DNA of 64,000 nt from Balneolaceae bacterium. Its GTDB lineage: Bacteria; Bacteroidota; Rhodothermia; Balneolales; Balneolaceae. The DNA lies in the NCBI GenBank assembly GCA_017640665.1, contig JAEPQE010000003.1:310001-374000 (forward strand), read 5' to 3'. The translations under genes were made by a program, and so were the position numbers. The notes beneath the pieces are model-generated. The model did not search any database. It saw only the letters and a program-made list of their open reading frames with translations, and was not told the DNA's origin. Below, piece by piece: positions 35,624 to 45,407 of this stretch; the stretch's first letter is position 1; every line of letters begins with the position of its first letter.

Positions 35624-37417
35624 ATGAATACCGAGCAGAACAGGTTAACATTTATTCTAATCACTTTTTTTTTAGTTCAGGCCTGTACTAATGTAACACA
35701 GCAACAGATGTCTCCGGAAGAATATGCCAATTACGTGGGAGACCTTATAGTTGAAAATACAGATTTCAGATTTGAGCCTGCTTTGCAGGAATTTGAACAA
35801 GATGGACTTTATTTGATTGATTTTCCTGTGAACGAAATGGGCACATATTATGCGCGATCTTTAGTAGAAATTGAGGGAGTTGACGAGGTTGATTACACGG
35901 CTCTATTTGCTGTGAGTCATCAAGCTGGCTCGATTGAAATTGAATTTAACGGTTCTACTATTTATTCAAATTCAACCAGACAGGATGGGCATTTGAAATA
36001 TATCGATTATGGATTATTTGAGTATCAGGAAAAGGTACCAATGAATTTAGAGGATGGAGAATACCCACTGGTAATCAGATTTACTCCAGAGGTAGCAGGA
36101 GAAGACCGTATATATTTTAGCTTTATAAGATCGGACAATTCATTAGGATACGAGCCTGCAAGCTTAAAATCGCCCTCAGATGAAGAAGAACTTCAGCATT
36201 ATGGTTACTGGTGGGTTGGGCCTGTTTCTTCAGATGTTGATAAGCAGGAATTAATGAACACTGATTTGTCGGCTTCGGAGCTAATTGAAAGGAAGTATGA
36301 GTCAACTAATGGAGAGACAGTGAGATGGGATATTCCAAAACTTCATTTAGTGAAAAGCTTACCAGGATGGTTAACCTATCAAAACTGGCATTATTCCGGT
36401 GGTACTTTCCTCGATGCAATGAGGAATGTTTCCGATTACTTTGAAGGAACTGATTACAGTTCCTATATCAAGGACCATCAAACTTTTTTGAAAGAGAATA
36501 TTCAGGAAATAGGTCAAATGAGGGAGGATTATGGATTAATTGAAAGCCCTTTTGGTCACTATTTCAGGTTTTCATTACTGGATGATATGGGCATGCAAAC
36601 GGTGCCTTATGTAAACAGTTTAATTGAAACTGGAGCCGATAACATAGATGAAGACTCTTTTGAGTATGATCTCGCTATGCGGGTTACAGATCACATTTTG
36701 AATGATGCATCGCGTATGGATGACGGCACTTTTGCGCGTTTTACTCCGGATACGATGTCTGTATGGGCTGATGATTTATTTATGAGCAGTATTGTTCTTT
36801 TGAAAATGTATGAACTGACAGGAGAAGACAGATACTTAGATGAAGTTGTAAATCAGGTTATTCAGTTTGATAATTACCTACTAGACGAGCCATCTAATCT
36901 ATACTGGCATGGGTACTTTTCATGGGTTGATGAAAACTCTTCTTCGAAATGGTCCAGAGCAAATGGATGGACAATAATGGCTAAAGTAGAGCTTTTGAAA
37001 GTTATGCCTGAAGATCACCCCAAGCGCAATGAAATAATGGATATTTTTATCCGCCATTGCGAAGGTTTATTAGCCGTTCAATCAGAAGAAGGAAGATGGC
37101 ACCAGGTTTTGGATGATCCGTCAACCTATTTAGAAACATCAGGTACTGCGATGTTTGTTAGAGGTTTTGCAGAGGGAGTGAATCAAGGTTGGCTCGAAAG
37201 GGGGAAATATACTGAAGCAATTAATACCGGTTGGGCTTCTTTAACCCAACAAATCGATGAAGAAGGAAATATAATTGGTATTGTCAGGGGGACCCCGATA
37301 CTGTTCTCAGATGAAGAATATGATAACTGGGGAACCAGAATCAACGATCCCCGTGGATTAGGAGCTTTACTCTATGCAGCTATCGCTGTCGATGAATTTC
37401 AAAATCGGAGCAACTAA
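35624..37417 (+). CDS. Unsaturated uronyl hydrolase-like lipoprotein (GH105/GH88)
   Basis: Predicted to remove the 4,5-unsaturated uronic acid left by a lyase. The 597 residues begin with a lipoprotein signal (LVQAC). Residues about 40-180 form a beta-sandwich with IEIEFNGSTIYSNS. The catalytic (alpha/alpha)6 barrel follows, with VWADDLFMSSIVLL (D383, D384), YWHGYFSW, SKWSRANGW and YLETSGTAMF, all in the order seen in GH105. The N-terminal domain is not standard for GH105. A 29-bp gap precedes the gene, and the symporter starts 3 bp after it. Confidence 0.85.
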   Translation: MNTEQNRLTFILITFFLVQACTNVTQQQMSPEEYANYVGDLIVENTDFRFEPALQEFEQDGLYLIDFPVNEMGTYYARSLVEIEGVDEVDYTALFAVSHQAGSIEIEFNGSTIYSNSTRQDGHLKYIDYGLFEYQEKVPMNLEDGEYPLVIRFTPEVAGEDRIYFSFIRSDNSLGYEPASLKSPSDEEELQHYGYWWVGPVSSDVDKQELMNTDLSASELIERKYESTNGETVRWDIPKLHLVKSLPGWLTYQNWHYSGGTFLDAMRNVSDYFEGTDYSSYIKDHQTFLKENIQEIGQMREDYGLIESPFGHYFRFSLLDDMGMQTVPYVNSLIETGADNIDEDSFEYDLAMRVTDHILNDASRMDDGTFARFTPDTMSVWADDLFMSSIVLLKMYELTGEDRYLDEVVNQVIQFDNYLLDEPSNLYWHGYFSWVDENSSSKWSRANGWTIMAKVELLKVMPEDHPKRNEIMDIFIRHCEGLLAVQSEEGRWHQVLDDPSTYLETSGTAMFVRGFAEGVNQGWLERGKYTEAINTGWASLTQQIDEEGNIIGIVRGTPILFSDEEYDNWGTRINDPRGLGALLYAAIAVDEFQNRSN

Positions 37418-37419
37418 TC

Positions 37420-39129
37420 ATGTCTTTCTTAGGAATCCACTTACTCGACTGGTTTATACTGGGAATTTATATATCAGTGATAACGGCTATAGGCTTGTAT
37501 TCCAATAAGGCAGTTAAATCTACCGGCGACTACTTTATGGGAGGGAGGCGGTTTGGGAAACTGCTAATGATTGCACAAGCTTTTGGAGCAGGAACCAGGG
37601 CTGACCAGGCAGTGGCTGTAATCGGTGCATCTTCCCAGATTGGACTAGCTGGTATTTGGTATCAATGGTTGTATTTGTTCTCTACTCCATTTTATTGGTT
37701 AATTGCCCCAATTTATCGCCGCCTAAGATATATAACGATCGGCGATTTTTTTGAGAAAAGATATGGAACAAGCATGGGGGCGGCCTATGCAGTTGTAGGA
37801 CTTTTATGGTTTGCAGCAAATATCGGAGTTGTTCTAAAAGGAACGGGTGTAACGATCGAAGCCATTACAGGAGGTCAGATTTCAACGGAAATGGCCGTGT
37901 TTGGAATGGTTGCCTTCTTTGTTCTTTATGGACTTTTAGGGGGTTTAGTAGCTGCAGCTAGTACACAACTTATACAAGGCTTTTTTATCCTTTTACTATC
38001 ATTCATGCTGATTCCTTTTGCGCTAAATGAGGCAGGGGGAATTACTCAGGTACGAGAGTTTTTGCCAGACGACTGGTTCAGTCTTGTGGCTAACCAGGAA
38101 GTGACTCTGTTTTTTATAATAATGGCAATATTAAATGGTATGGTGGGAGTTGTTGTACAACCTCATCACATGGCTATAAACGGATCAGGGAAAACAGAAA
38201 TTAACTGCCGAAGTGGATGGACCTACGGAACATTCATAAAGCGTTTTGCTACTTTAGGATGGGCGTTTAGTGGTATTTTTATTGCAGTGGTTTTCCCATC
38301 ACTTATTGAAGCCGATGCTTCAGAAAGAGAACAAGCTTTTGGATTGGCAATTTCCAACCTTCTTCCGTCAGGCTTTATTGGGTTGATGATAGCTGCACTG
38401 GTGGCAGCTGTTGTAGCTGCGTGTAATAACTTTATGGTTAATGGATCTGCGCTGTTTACCAGAAATTTCTACAAGAGGTTTTTGAACCAAAAAGCTGATC
38501 AGCAGCATTACTTAACTATTGCTCGTATCAGTTCTTTCTTTGTGGTTGCTATAGGGGTTGGTATAGCTCTTTACATACCTTCTGTTGTTGAAGGTTTATT
38601 TTTGATTTGGAAGATTATGGCGTTCTTAGGAATTGCTTTCTGGATGGCGGTTTTCTGGAAAAAAGCGAACAGGTATGGCGCGTGGTCATCTATGATTATT
38701 ACTGCAGTTCTTGCATTTACAACCGATTTTTACGGTTGGAGTTTCCCTGAACAAGTGGCTCTGTATTTACCGATTGGATTTGCAACAATGATTACAGTTA
38801 GCTTTTTTACTAAATCAGAAGATGAAGAACGACTTAATATTTTTTACTCATTGCTAAACACGCCGGTTGGTCATGAGAACCGTTTAGAAAAAGCCGGGAT
38901 TTCAATTTCAGATGATGAATTACCAGCATCAGGAAGTGAGAAAGTAGAACTCTTAGATAATAAAATTGCGCTGGAAAATGGGGAAGGGTTAATCCTCGTA
39001 GATCTTCTGAAATTGAGAAAGAAGTTTAGCTACAAAAACTATAAAGTAGACCTTAAGGGATTTGGAATTTCCTGGGTAATAGTAATTGGTTATCTACTAC
39101 TTGCTTTTGGAATAAGCCAGCTTATCTAG
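37420..39129 (+). CDS. Sodium:solute symporter (SSS family), second of the locus
   Basis: The 569-residue inner-membrane symporter has about 13 helices. SSS features are GDYFMGGRRFGKLLMIAQAFGAGTRADQ, IGDFFEKRYG and VAAVVAACNNFMVNGSALFTRNFY, the last covering the sodium-site helix. A cytoplasmic insert of about 90 residues lies near the C-terminus before the final helix. It is the last gene of the rightward arm and ends 8 bp from the convergent regulator gene. Probably takes up the unsaturated or saturated uronate released by the neighbouring hydrolase. Confidence 0.85.
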   Translation: MSFLGIHLLDWFILGIYISVITAIGLYSNKAVKSTGDYFMGGRRFGKLLMIAQAFGAGTRADQAVAVIGASSQIGLAGIWYQWLYLFSTPFYWLIAPIYRRLRYITIGDFFEKRYGTSMGAAYAVVGLLWFAANIGVVLKGTGVTIEAITGGQISTEMAVFGMVAFFVLYGLLGGLVAAASTQLIQGFFILLLSFMLIPFALNEAGGITQVREFLPDDWFSLVANQEVTLFFIIMAILNGMVGVVVQPHHMAINGSGKTEINCRSGWTYGTFIKRFATLGWAFSGIFIAVVFPSLIEADASEREQAFGLAISNLLPSGFIGLMIAALVAAVVAACNNFMVNGSALFTRNFYKRFLNQKADQQHYLTIARISSFFVVAIGVGIALYIPSVVEGLFLIWKIMAFLGIAFWMAVFWKKANRYGAWSSMIITAVLAFTTDFYGWSFPEQVALYLPIGFATMITVSFFTKSEDEERLNIFYSLLNTPVGHENRLEKAGISISDDELPASGSEKVELLDNKIALENGEGLILVDLLKLRKKFSYKNYKVDLKGFGISWVIVIGYLLLAFGISQLI

Positions 39130-39137
39130 CAATTGAT

Positions 39138-40274
39138 TTATAGAATCTCGGTACTTCGAACAGGGACATGTTCCTGAAGTTTAGCACCACAAGACTCCCT
39201 TATAACCAGTTTTGGTTTAAGAATAGTACGGTACTCGGGTTTTCTTCCTTCAATAAGATCAATCAGTTTATTAATGGCAGAAGCTCCGATTCCTTCAATC
39301 GGTTGGTGAACAGTTGATAGAGGAACACTGGAATATTCTGCTTGCTCAATATCATCAAAACCAATAATTGATAAGTCTTCCGGTACACGATATCCTAATT
39401 CCAAAATGCGTCTTATAAAGCCAATTGCAGATAGGTCATTATAGGTGAAAAAAGCTGTAGGTTTGTCAGGCATTTGATCGAATAAGTCGCCCAGTTTATA
39501 TCCAGCTTCAAACCCCCCGGGATAAGTGTCAGAACCAAGTCGGAGCAAGTAATCATTTTTAAAAGTAAGATTTGCTTCTTCTAACCCCTTTTTTAGCCCC
39601 TGAAGTCGTACATCTCCCAATAAGTTATTTTTGGGACTATTTATATAGCCTATTTCAGTGTGTCCGAGGCTAATAAGATGTTTAGCAGCAAGATATCCGC
39701 CATATTCGTGATCGGCACCAACATAGTAAATGTCTTCATCTGCAACATAAGAAACCATTACATACGGGTAGTTTTCTTTTTGTAGTTGTCTAACCAGCTC
39801 CGGGGCATGAGGCTCTTTATTCAGGCTTGCAAGAATAAGCCCTTTTACTCCAAGTTTTTTGAAATTTTTGATCTGTGCATCTTCCTTTTTTATCTGCCTG
39901 GAACTGTTTGATAGGAGAACATTATATTTTTCTGTGTATGCAGTTTCTTCAATGGTTTGAGTGATGAGCGAGAAGAAGGGATTTTTTAAATCCTTTAAAA
40001 CAAGTCCAATAGAATCCTGAGTAGTAACATTTTCTGAAGTTTGTCTTTTAGCTACGAATGTCCCTTTTCCTACTCTGCTAAATAAATACCCTTCATCAAT
40101 AAGGCTGGATAAGGCACTTTTAATTGTTATCAGACTTACATCGTACTCTTGGGCAAGCTCTTTATGAGATTTTAATTGCTGCCCTAAAACAAGTTCACTG
40201 TTATCAATTTTCTTCTTGATGTCCTTTATAATCTGAATGTATAAAGGAGTAGAGTCCTGAAAGTCTATAGCCAT
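39138..40274 (-). CDS. GntR/LacI hybrid transcription regulator (AraR-type)
   Basis: The 378 residues combine an N-terminal GntR winged helix (about 1-75; TPLYIQIIKDIKKKI, VSLITIKSALSSLIDEGYL) with a C-terminal LacI-type periplasmic-binding-fold sensor (about 85-370; AFFTYNDLSAIGFIRRI, LSIIGFDDIEQAEY). This architecture is that of AraR, which represses sugar genes until the sugar binds. The promoter holds a 10-bp inverted repeat starting 4 bp ahead of the ATG, consistent with autoregulation. It is the last gene of the leftward arm. Confidence 0.9.
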   Translation of the reverse strand: MAIDFQDSTPLYIQIIKDIKKKIDNSELVLGQQLKSHKELAQEYDVSLITIKSALSSLIDEGYLFSRVGKGTFVAKRQTSENVTTQDSIGLVLKDLKNPFFSLITQTIEETAYTEKYNVLLSNSSRQIKKEDAQIKNFKKLGVKGLILASLNKEPHAPELVRQLQKENYPYVMVSYVADEDIYYVGADHEYGGYLAAKHLISLGHTEIGYINSPKNNLLGDVRLQGLKKGLEEANLTFKNDYLLRLGSDTYPGGFEAGYKLGDLFDQMPDKPTAFFTYNDLSAIGFIRRILELGYRVPEDLSIIGFDDIEQAEYSSVPLSTVHQPIEGIGASAINKLIDLIEGRKPEYRTILKPKLVIRESCGAKLQEHVPVRSTEIL

Positions 40275-40277
40275 CTG

Positions 40278-40331
40278 TTAGTATAAATTAATTCTATACC
40301 TAATATACCTAATAAACCTGCTTTATACTAA
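40278..40331. promoter_or_regulatory. Candidate operator region of the GntR/LacI hybrid regulator
   Basis: TTAGTATAAA (40278-40287) and its exact complement TTTATACTAA (40322-40331) flank a perfect tandem repeat of TATACCTAA (40295-40303 and 40304-40312). The region directly precedes the regulator gene on the minus strand. Spaced inverted and direct repeats in this place fit binding by a dimeric GntR-type regulator. Confidence 0.55.
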
Positions 40332-40373
40332 TGCTAAAGCTTTGATGATTAATGTGTTTAAAATCAGAATGAT

Positions 40374-41606
40374 TTAGTTAGAAACTATTGAAATATCAAT
40401 TTCATTAAACAACTGATTTTCCTCTGAGGTTAATAAACTTTCAAATTTTTGTTCATCATTAATTATGGAGTTTTGGGGCTCAAGTCCCCATGCAGCTAGT
40501 AGGTAATATTCGAAAGCACCGTCTGCATTTGTCATATGGATTAAATCAGTAGCTTCATTACTTGAATCATAAACCGGGTTAAATGAGTTATTAACCAATA
40601 TTGCTTTTCCTAGCAGATCATCAAAATAGGAGTGATTACCCCAACTATAAACTGTCAAAGCTTGTTCAGTTTCCTTTGTATTCACTCCGGGAGGGGTAGG
40701 ATGCTTTACTAGACCTGTAGTTAGGTTTTTTAAAAGCTCTTCAGAAGTGGTTTCGATAGAAAGTTTGGTATATCTGTGGTGAGCGAGAATTTCTAAATTC
40801 ATAATAAGATCCACACTTTTATCAGGTAAACTCCAACCCATGTATGTAGTTTTCATGATGCTACGAAGCGGACCATCAGTTACAATCTCAATAAACTTCT
40901 CCTCTACATTATCAATTGTCCTCAGACCAGTATCTGTTAACACAGCGGGGGAACCCATTCCCAATGACGAGCCTACGGAGAGTATATCCGCTCCCCAATC
41001 TCCAATTTCGTGATAATCTCCGGATACATGATTGAGAACAAGCTCATTTGTAGTTTTTCCAAAAATATCAAATCTGGTTCTGTCATCTATATAATATCGA
41101 TACCCCACTAAGTTCGACTCCCACGCCGGACCTTCCAGAAAAACCAACCCGTTGTCTTGTTTTAGATCAGCTGGAATTGAGTAGAAGTCTACTTCCTCGA
41201 AATCATCACCTACTTGCATTGATTCCGGATCAGGAGTTTCACGTACTTTTAGTACAGCATCAGTTAGCTTTTCAAATTCAGGCTTATTTTCAACCTCAGA
41301 TATAACAATCGTTTTTGATTCGTTCGCATCAAAATCTATTTGGAAGAAAAGACTCTCTGATTTACCGTCTTTGTTTAAATCATCTAACTGGTAGGGGATA
41401 GACTCAGTTAATCCTTTTAATATTATTTCAAAATTGATGTTATCTACATCGAAGGAAAGTTTTTCAGTGTCAATCTCAATTCCTTTTTTTGTAAGTGAGA
41501 CTGGATTATTGTTAGTCAGAGTTATTTCAGATAGTGTAGGTTCTTTTGAACAACTAATGAATAGTAGAGGTAAGAGAATAAGTGGTAGAATAGAATACCT
41601 TTTCAT
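40374..41606 (-). CDS. DUF4861 lipoprotein
   Basis: The 410-residue protein has a lipoprotein signal (LLLPLLFISCSKEP) and a DUF4861-type body with NGLVFLEGPAWESNLVGYRYY and WGADILSVGSSLGMGSPAV. DUF4861 proteins occur in uronate-polysaccharide loci of Bacteroidota; their activity is not established to my knowledge. I start it at the ATG at 41606, which begins the signal peptide; the frame is open 24 codons further upstream, but that would overlap the previous gene. Probably a periplasmic or outer-membrane enzyme or binding protein. Confidence 0.75.
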   Translation of the reverse strand: MKRYSILPLILLPLLFISCSKEPTLSEITLTNNNPVSLTKKGIEIDTEKLSFDVDNINFEIILKGLTESIPYQLDDLNKDGKSESLFFQIDFDANESKTIVISEVENKPEFEKLTDAVLKVRETPDPESMQVGDDFEEVDFYSIPADLKQDNGLVFLEGPAWESNLVGYRYYIDDRTRFDIFGKTTNELVLNHVSGDYHEIGDWGADILSVGSSLGMGSPAVLTDTGLRTIDNVEEKFIEIVTDGPLRSIMKTTYMGWSLPDKSVDLIMNLEILAHHRYTKLSIETTSEELLKNLTTGLVKHPTPPGVNTKETEQALTVYSWGNHSYFDDLLGKAILVNNSFNPVYDSSNEATDLIHMTNADGAFEYYLLAAWGLEPQNSIINDEQKFESLLTSEENQLFNEIDISIVSN

Positions 41607-41631
41607 AATGCGGATAATTAGTACTGAATTA

Positions 41632-43548
41632 TTAAAATTTATATCGGACAAAGGCTTCAATTGCTTCATATTCGGCAAGCCCTAGTTCATCATACAATGT
41701 GGCTGTTTGTTTATTTCGATCTTCCACTCTTTGCCAGAATTCACGTTTATCGGTGCCTGGGAAAAGAGGGCGATCTTTTTGAGATTGATGCTTAAATATT
41801 GCACTTCTTTTTTTATCCTTTTCTTCGGGGCTTAATGGGACAGCCATTTCTATATCACCGATATCCCATTCCTGCCAGGCTCCTCTATATAACCAAAGCC
41901 AACAGTCATCCATCCACTTCAGATCCTTAATATTATCAATTGCTTTTAAAATTGAATTCAGACATACTCTGTGAGTTCCATGAGGGTCGGAGAGGTCGCC
42001 TGCGGCATATATTTGATGTGGTTGAATTTCCTTGATGATATCTTCGACTATTCGGACATCCTCTTCTCCTAAAGGTTTTTTCCTGATTTTTCCGGTTTCG
42101 TAAAAAGGAAGATCAAGAAAATGAATTTGTTCATCCGGAAGCCCGATGTACCTCGAAGCTGCTTTTGCTTCACTTCGCCGAATAAGTCCTTTTATTTCCT
42201 TAACAAGGTCTGAATCAGGTTCTGAAGCTTCCTTTTGGATAAGAAAATTACTAGCCTGATCGTATACCCTTTTTGTTTCCTCACTTTTGATACTAAAAAG
42301 TGAATTAAATTCACTAACAAAATCAGCAAAACGCAATGCGTCGTCATCAAAAACAGCAATATTGCCAGAAGTTTGATAAGCAACATGAACCTCATGACCT
42401 TGATCAACCAACCGGATGAATGTTCCCCCCATTGAAATTACATCATCATCAGGGTGGGGGCTAAAAATCAATACTCTTTTTGGGAATGGAGCTTTGCGTT
42501 CGGGTCTTCTTTCATCATTTGTATTTGGTTTTCCTCCAGGCCATCCGGTAATTGTATTTTGTATTTCATTAAAAACTTTAATATTAATCGAATAAGCTAA
42601 TCCGAAATCAATTAAAATATCATTCATACCATGTTCACTATAATCCTGATCGGTTAGTTTAAGAATAGACTTACCCAGTTCCAGACTTAGCCAAACTACA
42701 GCCTTTTTTATCAGCGCATCTGTCCAACTAATCGGACCAACCAGCCATGGGGTTTTTATTCTTGTCAATTTTGCAGCCGCGGCTTTATCAACAATTACTT
42801 GAGCGTTTTCATGTTTTTGAAGATAGGTAGCAGGAACCTGATGAGTAATTGATCCTTCAACAGTTTCTTTGATGATATCTGCTTTGCCTTCTCCCCAAGC
42901 CATTAGTAACAGTTTTTTAGCATTCAAAATGGTGCCAACTCCCATAGTGATGGCTTGTTTTGGGACATTTTCAACCCCAAAAAAACTACTGGCTGCATCC
43001 AACATTGTTACACTATCTAATGCGATCAGCCTGGTTTTAGAGCTAAGAGAGGAGCCAGGTTCGTTGAATCCAATATGACCAGTGCGCCCAATCCCAAGAA
43101 TCTGAATATCTAATCCACCTAGTTCTTCAATTTTATTCTCATAGCTGTTACAAAATTCAATTATCTCTGACCTGTCTAAGGTGCCGTCCGGTATGAAAAT
43201 ATGTTCTTTTGGTACATTTACATGATTGAAGAAGTACTCATCCATGTAACGAACATAGCTTTGCAGAGAAGTAGGTTGCATTGGATAATATTCATCCAGA
43301 TTAAAGCAATATACATTACTGAAATCCAGCCCATCATTCTTGTGTTTGTCTACTAGAACGTCGTAAACATTAGTAGGAGTAGCTCCCGTAGCAAGCCCCA
43401 AAACTGTATGTTTTCCTAAAGCATTATTTTTAATTATTTCATCAGAAATAATATTCGCCACACTCAAAGATGCTTCTGATGCTTGTTTAAATATTTGTAC
43501 GGGAAGCTTTTCAAACTCTTTATGATTTGTGTTGATAATCCTTTCCAT
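41632..43548 (-). CDS. nagB: NagB-LmbE fusion: glucosamine-6-phosphate deaminase-like plus PIG-L deacetylase
   Basis: A 638-residue two-domain cytoplasmic protein. Residues about 1-265 are NagB-like, with LDEY (D85-E86) and GIGRTGHIGFNEPGS (H158, E163); the usual aspartate before the histidine is T156. Residues about 350-625 are a LmbE/PIG-L zinc deacetylase with HPDDD (365-369) and a later DPHGTHR. The pair could deacetylate N-acetylglucosamine-phosphate and deaminate it to fructose-6-phosphate. Similar fusions are widespread in Bacteroidota. It follows the TRAP genes after 69 bp. Confidence 0.85.
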   Translation of the reverse strand: MERIINTNHKEFEKLPVQIFKQASEASLSVANIISDEIIKNNALGKHTVLGLATGATPTNVYDVLVDKHKNDGLDFSNVYCFNLDEYYPMQPTSLQSYVRYMDEYFFNHVNVPKEHIFIPDGTLDRSEIIEFCNSYENKIEELGGLDIQILGIGRTGHIGFNEPGSSLSSKTRLIALDSVTMLDAASSFFGVENVPKQAITMGVGTILNAKKLLLMAWGEGKADIIKETVEGSITHQVPATYLQKHENAQVIVDKAAAAKLTRIKTPWLVGPISWTDALIKKAVVWLSLELGKSILKLTDQDYSEHGMNDILIDFGLAYSINIKVFNEIQNTITGWPGGKPNTNDERRPERKAPFPKRVLIFSPHPDDDVISMGGTFIRLVDQGHEVHVAYQTSGNIAVFDDDALRFADFVSEFNSLFSIKSEETKRVYDQASNFLIQKEASEPDSDLVKEIKGLIRRSEAKAASRYIGLPDEQIHFLDLPFYETGKIRKKPLGEEDVRIVEDIIKEIQPHQIYAAGDLSDPHGTHRVCLNSILKAIDNIKDLKWMDDCWLWLYRGAWQEWDIGDIEMAVPLSPEEKDKKRSAIFKHQSQKDRPLFPGTDKREFWQRVEDRNKQTATLYDELGLAEYEAIEAFVRYKF

Positions 43549-43617
43549 GAATAATTATTCCGGGTATGCTAATTAAGGGTGTGCTTTATAAAGTTCATAA
43601 TCAGTTAAGCTTTTTTA

Positions 43618-44913
43618 CTAGAAGCCAAAAATTCCGGGCAGCCACATACTTATTTGTGGGAAAAAAGTAATCAGCATTAATGCTACAATCATTGCCACAA
43701 AAAGTGGAAGTAGTGGTTTTACAACTTTCGAAATTGTAGTTTGTGCTATTCCCACTCCTACAAAAAGAACCGAACCAACAGGCGGTGTACACAAGCCAAT
43801 ACTCAGGTTCAAAATCATGATAATTCCAAAATGAATGGGATCTATTCCCATTTCCATTACAATTGGTAAGAATATTGGCGTAAAGATTAACACAGCAGGA
43901 GTCATATCCATAAATGTACCAACTCCAAGGAGGATCAGGTTAATCATAAGTAGAATAATGATCGGGTTGTCACTTAATGCGAGCAAAGAAGCAGATACCG
44001 TTTGGGGAATTTCTTCAAAAGACATTACCCAACTCATGGCTATAGATGTAGCAATAAGTAACATTACAATGGAAGTAGTAGAGACTGAGTCGAGAAAGAT
44101 TTTTGGAAGCTCTTTTACCTTCAATTCTTTATAAAAGAAGCCCAAAGCTAACGTATAAACAACGGCAATTGCTGATGCTTCAGTAGCTGTGAAAATTCCG
44201 GCGATTATCCCTCCAATTACAATTATAAGTAAAAAGAGGGCAGGAATAGCATCTATAAAACTTCTGAATAATTCGGGAAACCTGGTCTTTTCGCCTACAG
44301 GGAAGTTTTTCTTTTTTGCCCAGATTGCAGCTACAACCATAAGCATCAAACCGGTTAAAATCCCGGGTAAATATCCTGCTATGAAGAGCGCTGCGATTGA
44401 CACACCTCCACTCGCGAGGGAATAAACGATCAGAATATTCGATGGCGGAATTAATAAGCCGGTTGTTGAAGAAGTTATATTTACTGCAGCCCCGAACTCT
44501 TTAGAGTATCCTTCTTTTTCCATTCTGGGGCCAAGTATTGAACCTATTGCGGATGCAGCCGCAACTGAGGATCCCGCAATTGCACCAAATAACATAGCTG
44601 CAACTACATTTACATGAGCTAATCCTCCAGGTAGCGAGCCCATCATATTTTTAGCAAGCCGGATAAGTCTGTGGGCCAAGCCACCCTTATTAATTAGTTG
44701 CCCGGCTAATACAAAGAAGGGGATCGCCAACAGTGTAAAACTATCCAATCCTGTAGCCATTCGTTGCGCAAAGGTTGTGAATGCAGGAATAGAATCGATG
44801 CTAACCAATAAGGTTACAATTCCTGATAAGCCAATACTCCATGCGATCGGGACCCCAATACCGAGAAAGATTACAAAGCTTGTTATTAAAATCAGCACTT
44901 CTGTTACTTCCAT
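43618..44913 (-). CDS. dctM: TRAP transporter large membrane subunit (DctM)
   Basis: The 431 residues form about 12 membrane helices typical of DctM, the ion-coupled translocating subunit of TRAP transporters. Recognisable parts are the VLAGQLINKGGLAHRLIRLAK stretch, GAIAGSSVAAASAIGSILGPRM, and the C-terminal GLCTPPVGSVLFVG. It starts 2 bp after the small subunit gene. The context makes a uronate (glucuronate or similar) the likely substrate. Confidence 0.93.
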   Translation of the reverse strand: MEVTEVLILITSFVIFLGIGVPIAWSIGLSGIVTLLVSIDSIPAFTTFAQRMATGLDSFTLLAIPFFVLAGQLINKGGLAHRLIRLAKNMMGSLPGGLAHVNVVAAMLFGAIAGSSVAAASAIGSILGPRMEKEGYSKEFGAAVNITSSTTGLLIPPSNILIVYSLASGGVSIAALFIAGYLPGILTGLMLMVVAAIWAKKKNFPVGEKTRFPELFRSFIDAIPALFLLIIVIGGIIAGIFTATEASAIAVVYTLALGFFYKELKVKELPKIFLDSVSTTSIVMLLIATSIAMSWVMSFEEIPQTVSASLLALSDNPIIILLMINLILLGVGTFMDMTPAVLIFTPIFLPIVMEMGIDPIHFGIIMILNLSIGLCTPPVGSVLFVGVGIAQTTISKVVKPLLPLFVAMIVALMLITFFPQISMWLPGIFGF

Positions 44914-44915
44914 AA

Positions 44916-45407
44916 CTAAACTTGGTTTGAGGTTTCTGTTACTTCTTCGCTATTTCGAACTAACGAAATGATATCTCTGGCTTTATAAGAGATGATGAGC
45001 AATCCACTGACTGGAACAATTATGTACACATAGGCCAGAGGTATTTGCATGGCAGCAGATGTTTGCCCCAAAGTGTAGGTTATATAAACTAACCTTACCC
45101 CCCCTAACACAAATGTACAAAGAACGAAAACCAGGATAAGTGTATGTATTGTAATCTGAAGCCTGGACTTAGACTTTCCTTTGAGCTTTGCAGGGAGTAA
45201 ATCTATTGCCAAGTGCATACCTTTACCTGAGGCATAAGCACCACCCAATAGGCCAATCCAGATTAAGAGGTATCTAGCCAATTCATCAGTAAACGAACTT
45301 GGAGAGGAGAGCACATATCGGCTAATTACCTGCCAGCACACGCTGAAAAGCATTAAAGCCATCAAGAATGCCAGAAAATATTCCAGAAATTTGGTCAGTT
45401 TATTCAT
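44916..45407 (-). CDS. dctQ: TRAP transporter small membrane subunit (DctQ)
   Basis: The 163 residues form four membrane helices, with FTDELARYLLIWIGLLGGAYA, the DctQ signature, and a periplasmic RxHLAIDLL-like segment (GKGMHLAIDLLP). It partners with DctM and overlaps the end of the dctP gene by 8 bp. Confidence 0.92.
   Translation of the reverse strand: MNKLTKFLEYFLAFLMALMLFSVCWQVISRYVLSSPSSFTDELARYLLIWIGLLGGAYASGKGMHLAIDLLPAKLKGKSKSRLQITIHTLILVFVLCTFVLGGVRLVYITYTLGQTSAAMQIPLAYVYIIVPVSGLLIISYKARDIISLVRNSEEVTETSNQV

Noticed and set aside
41607-41678. N-terminal extension of the DUF4861 protein
   Set aside because: It would put 24 residues before a clean lipoprotein signal and overlap the NagB-LmbE gene.
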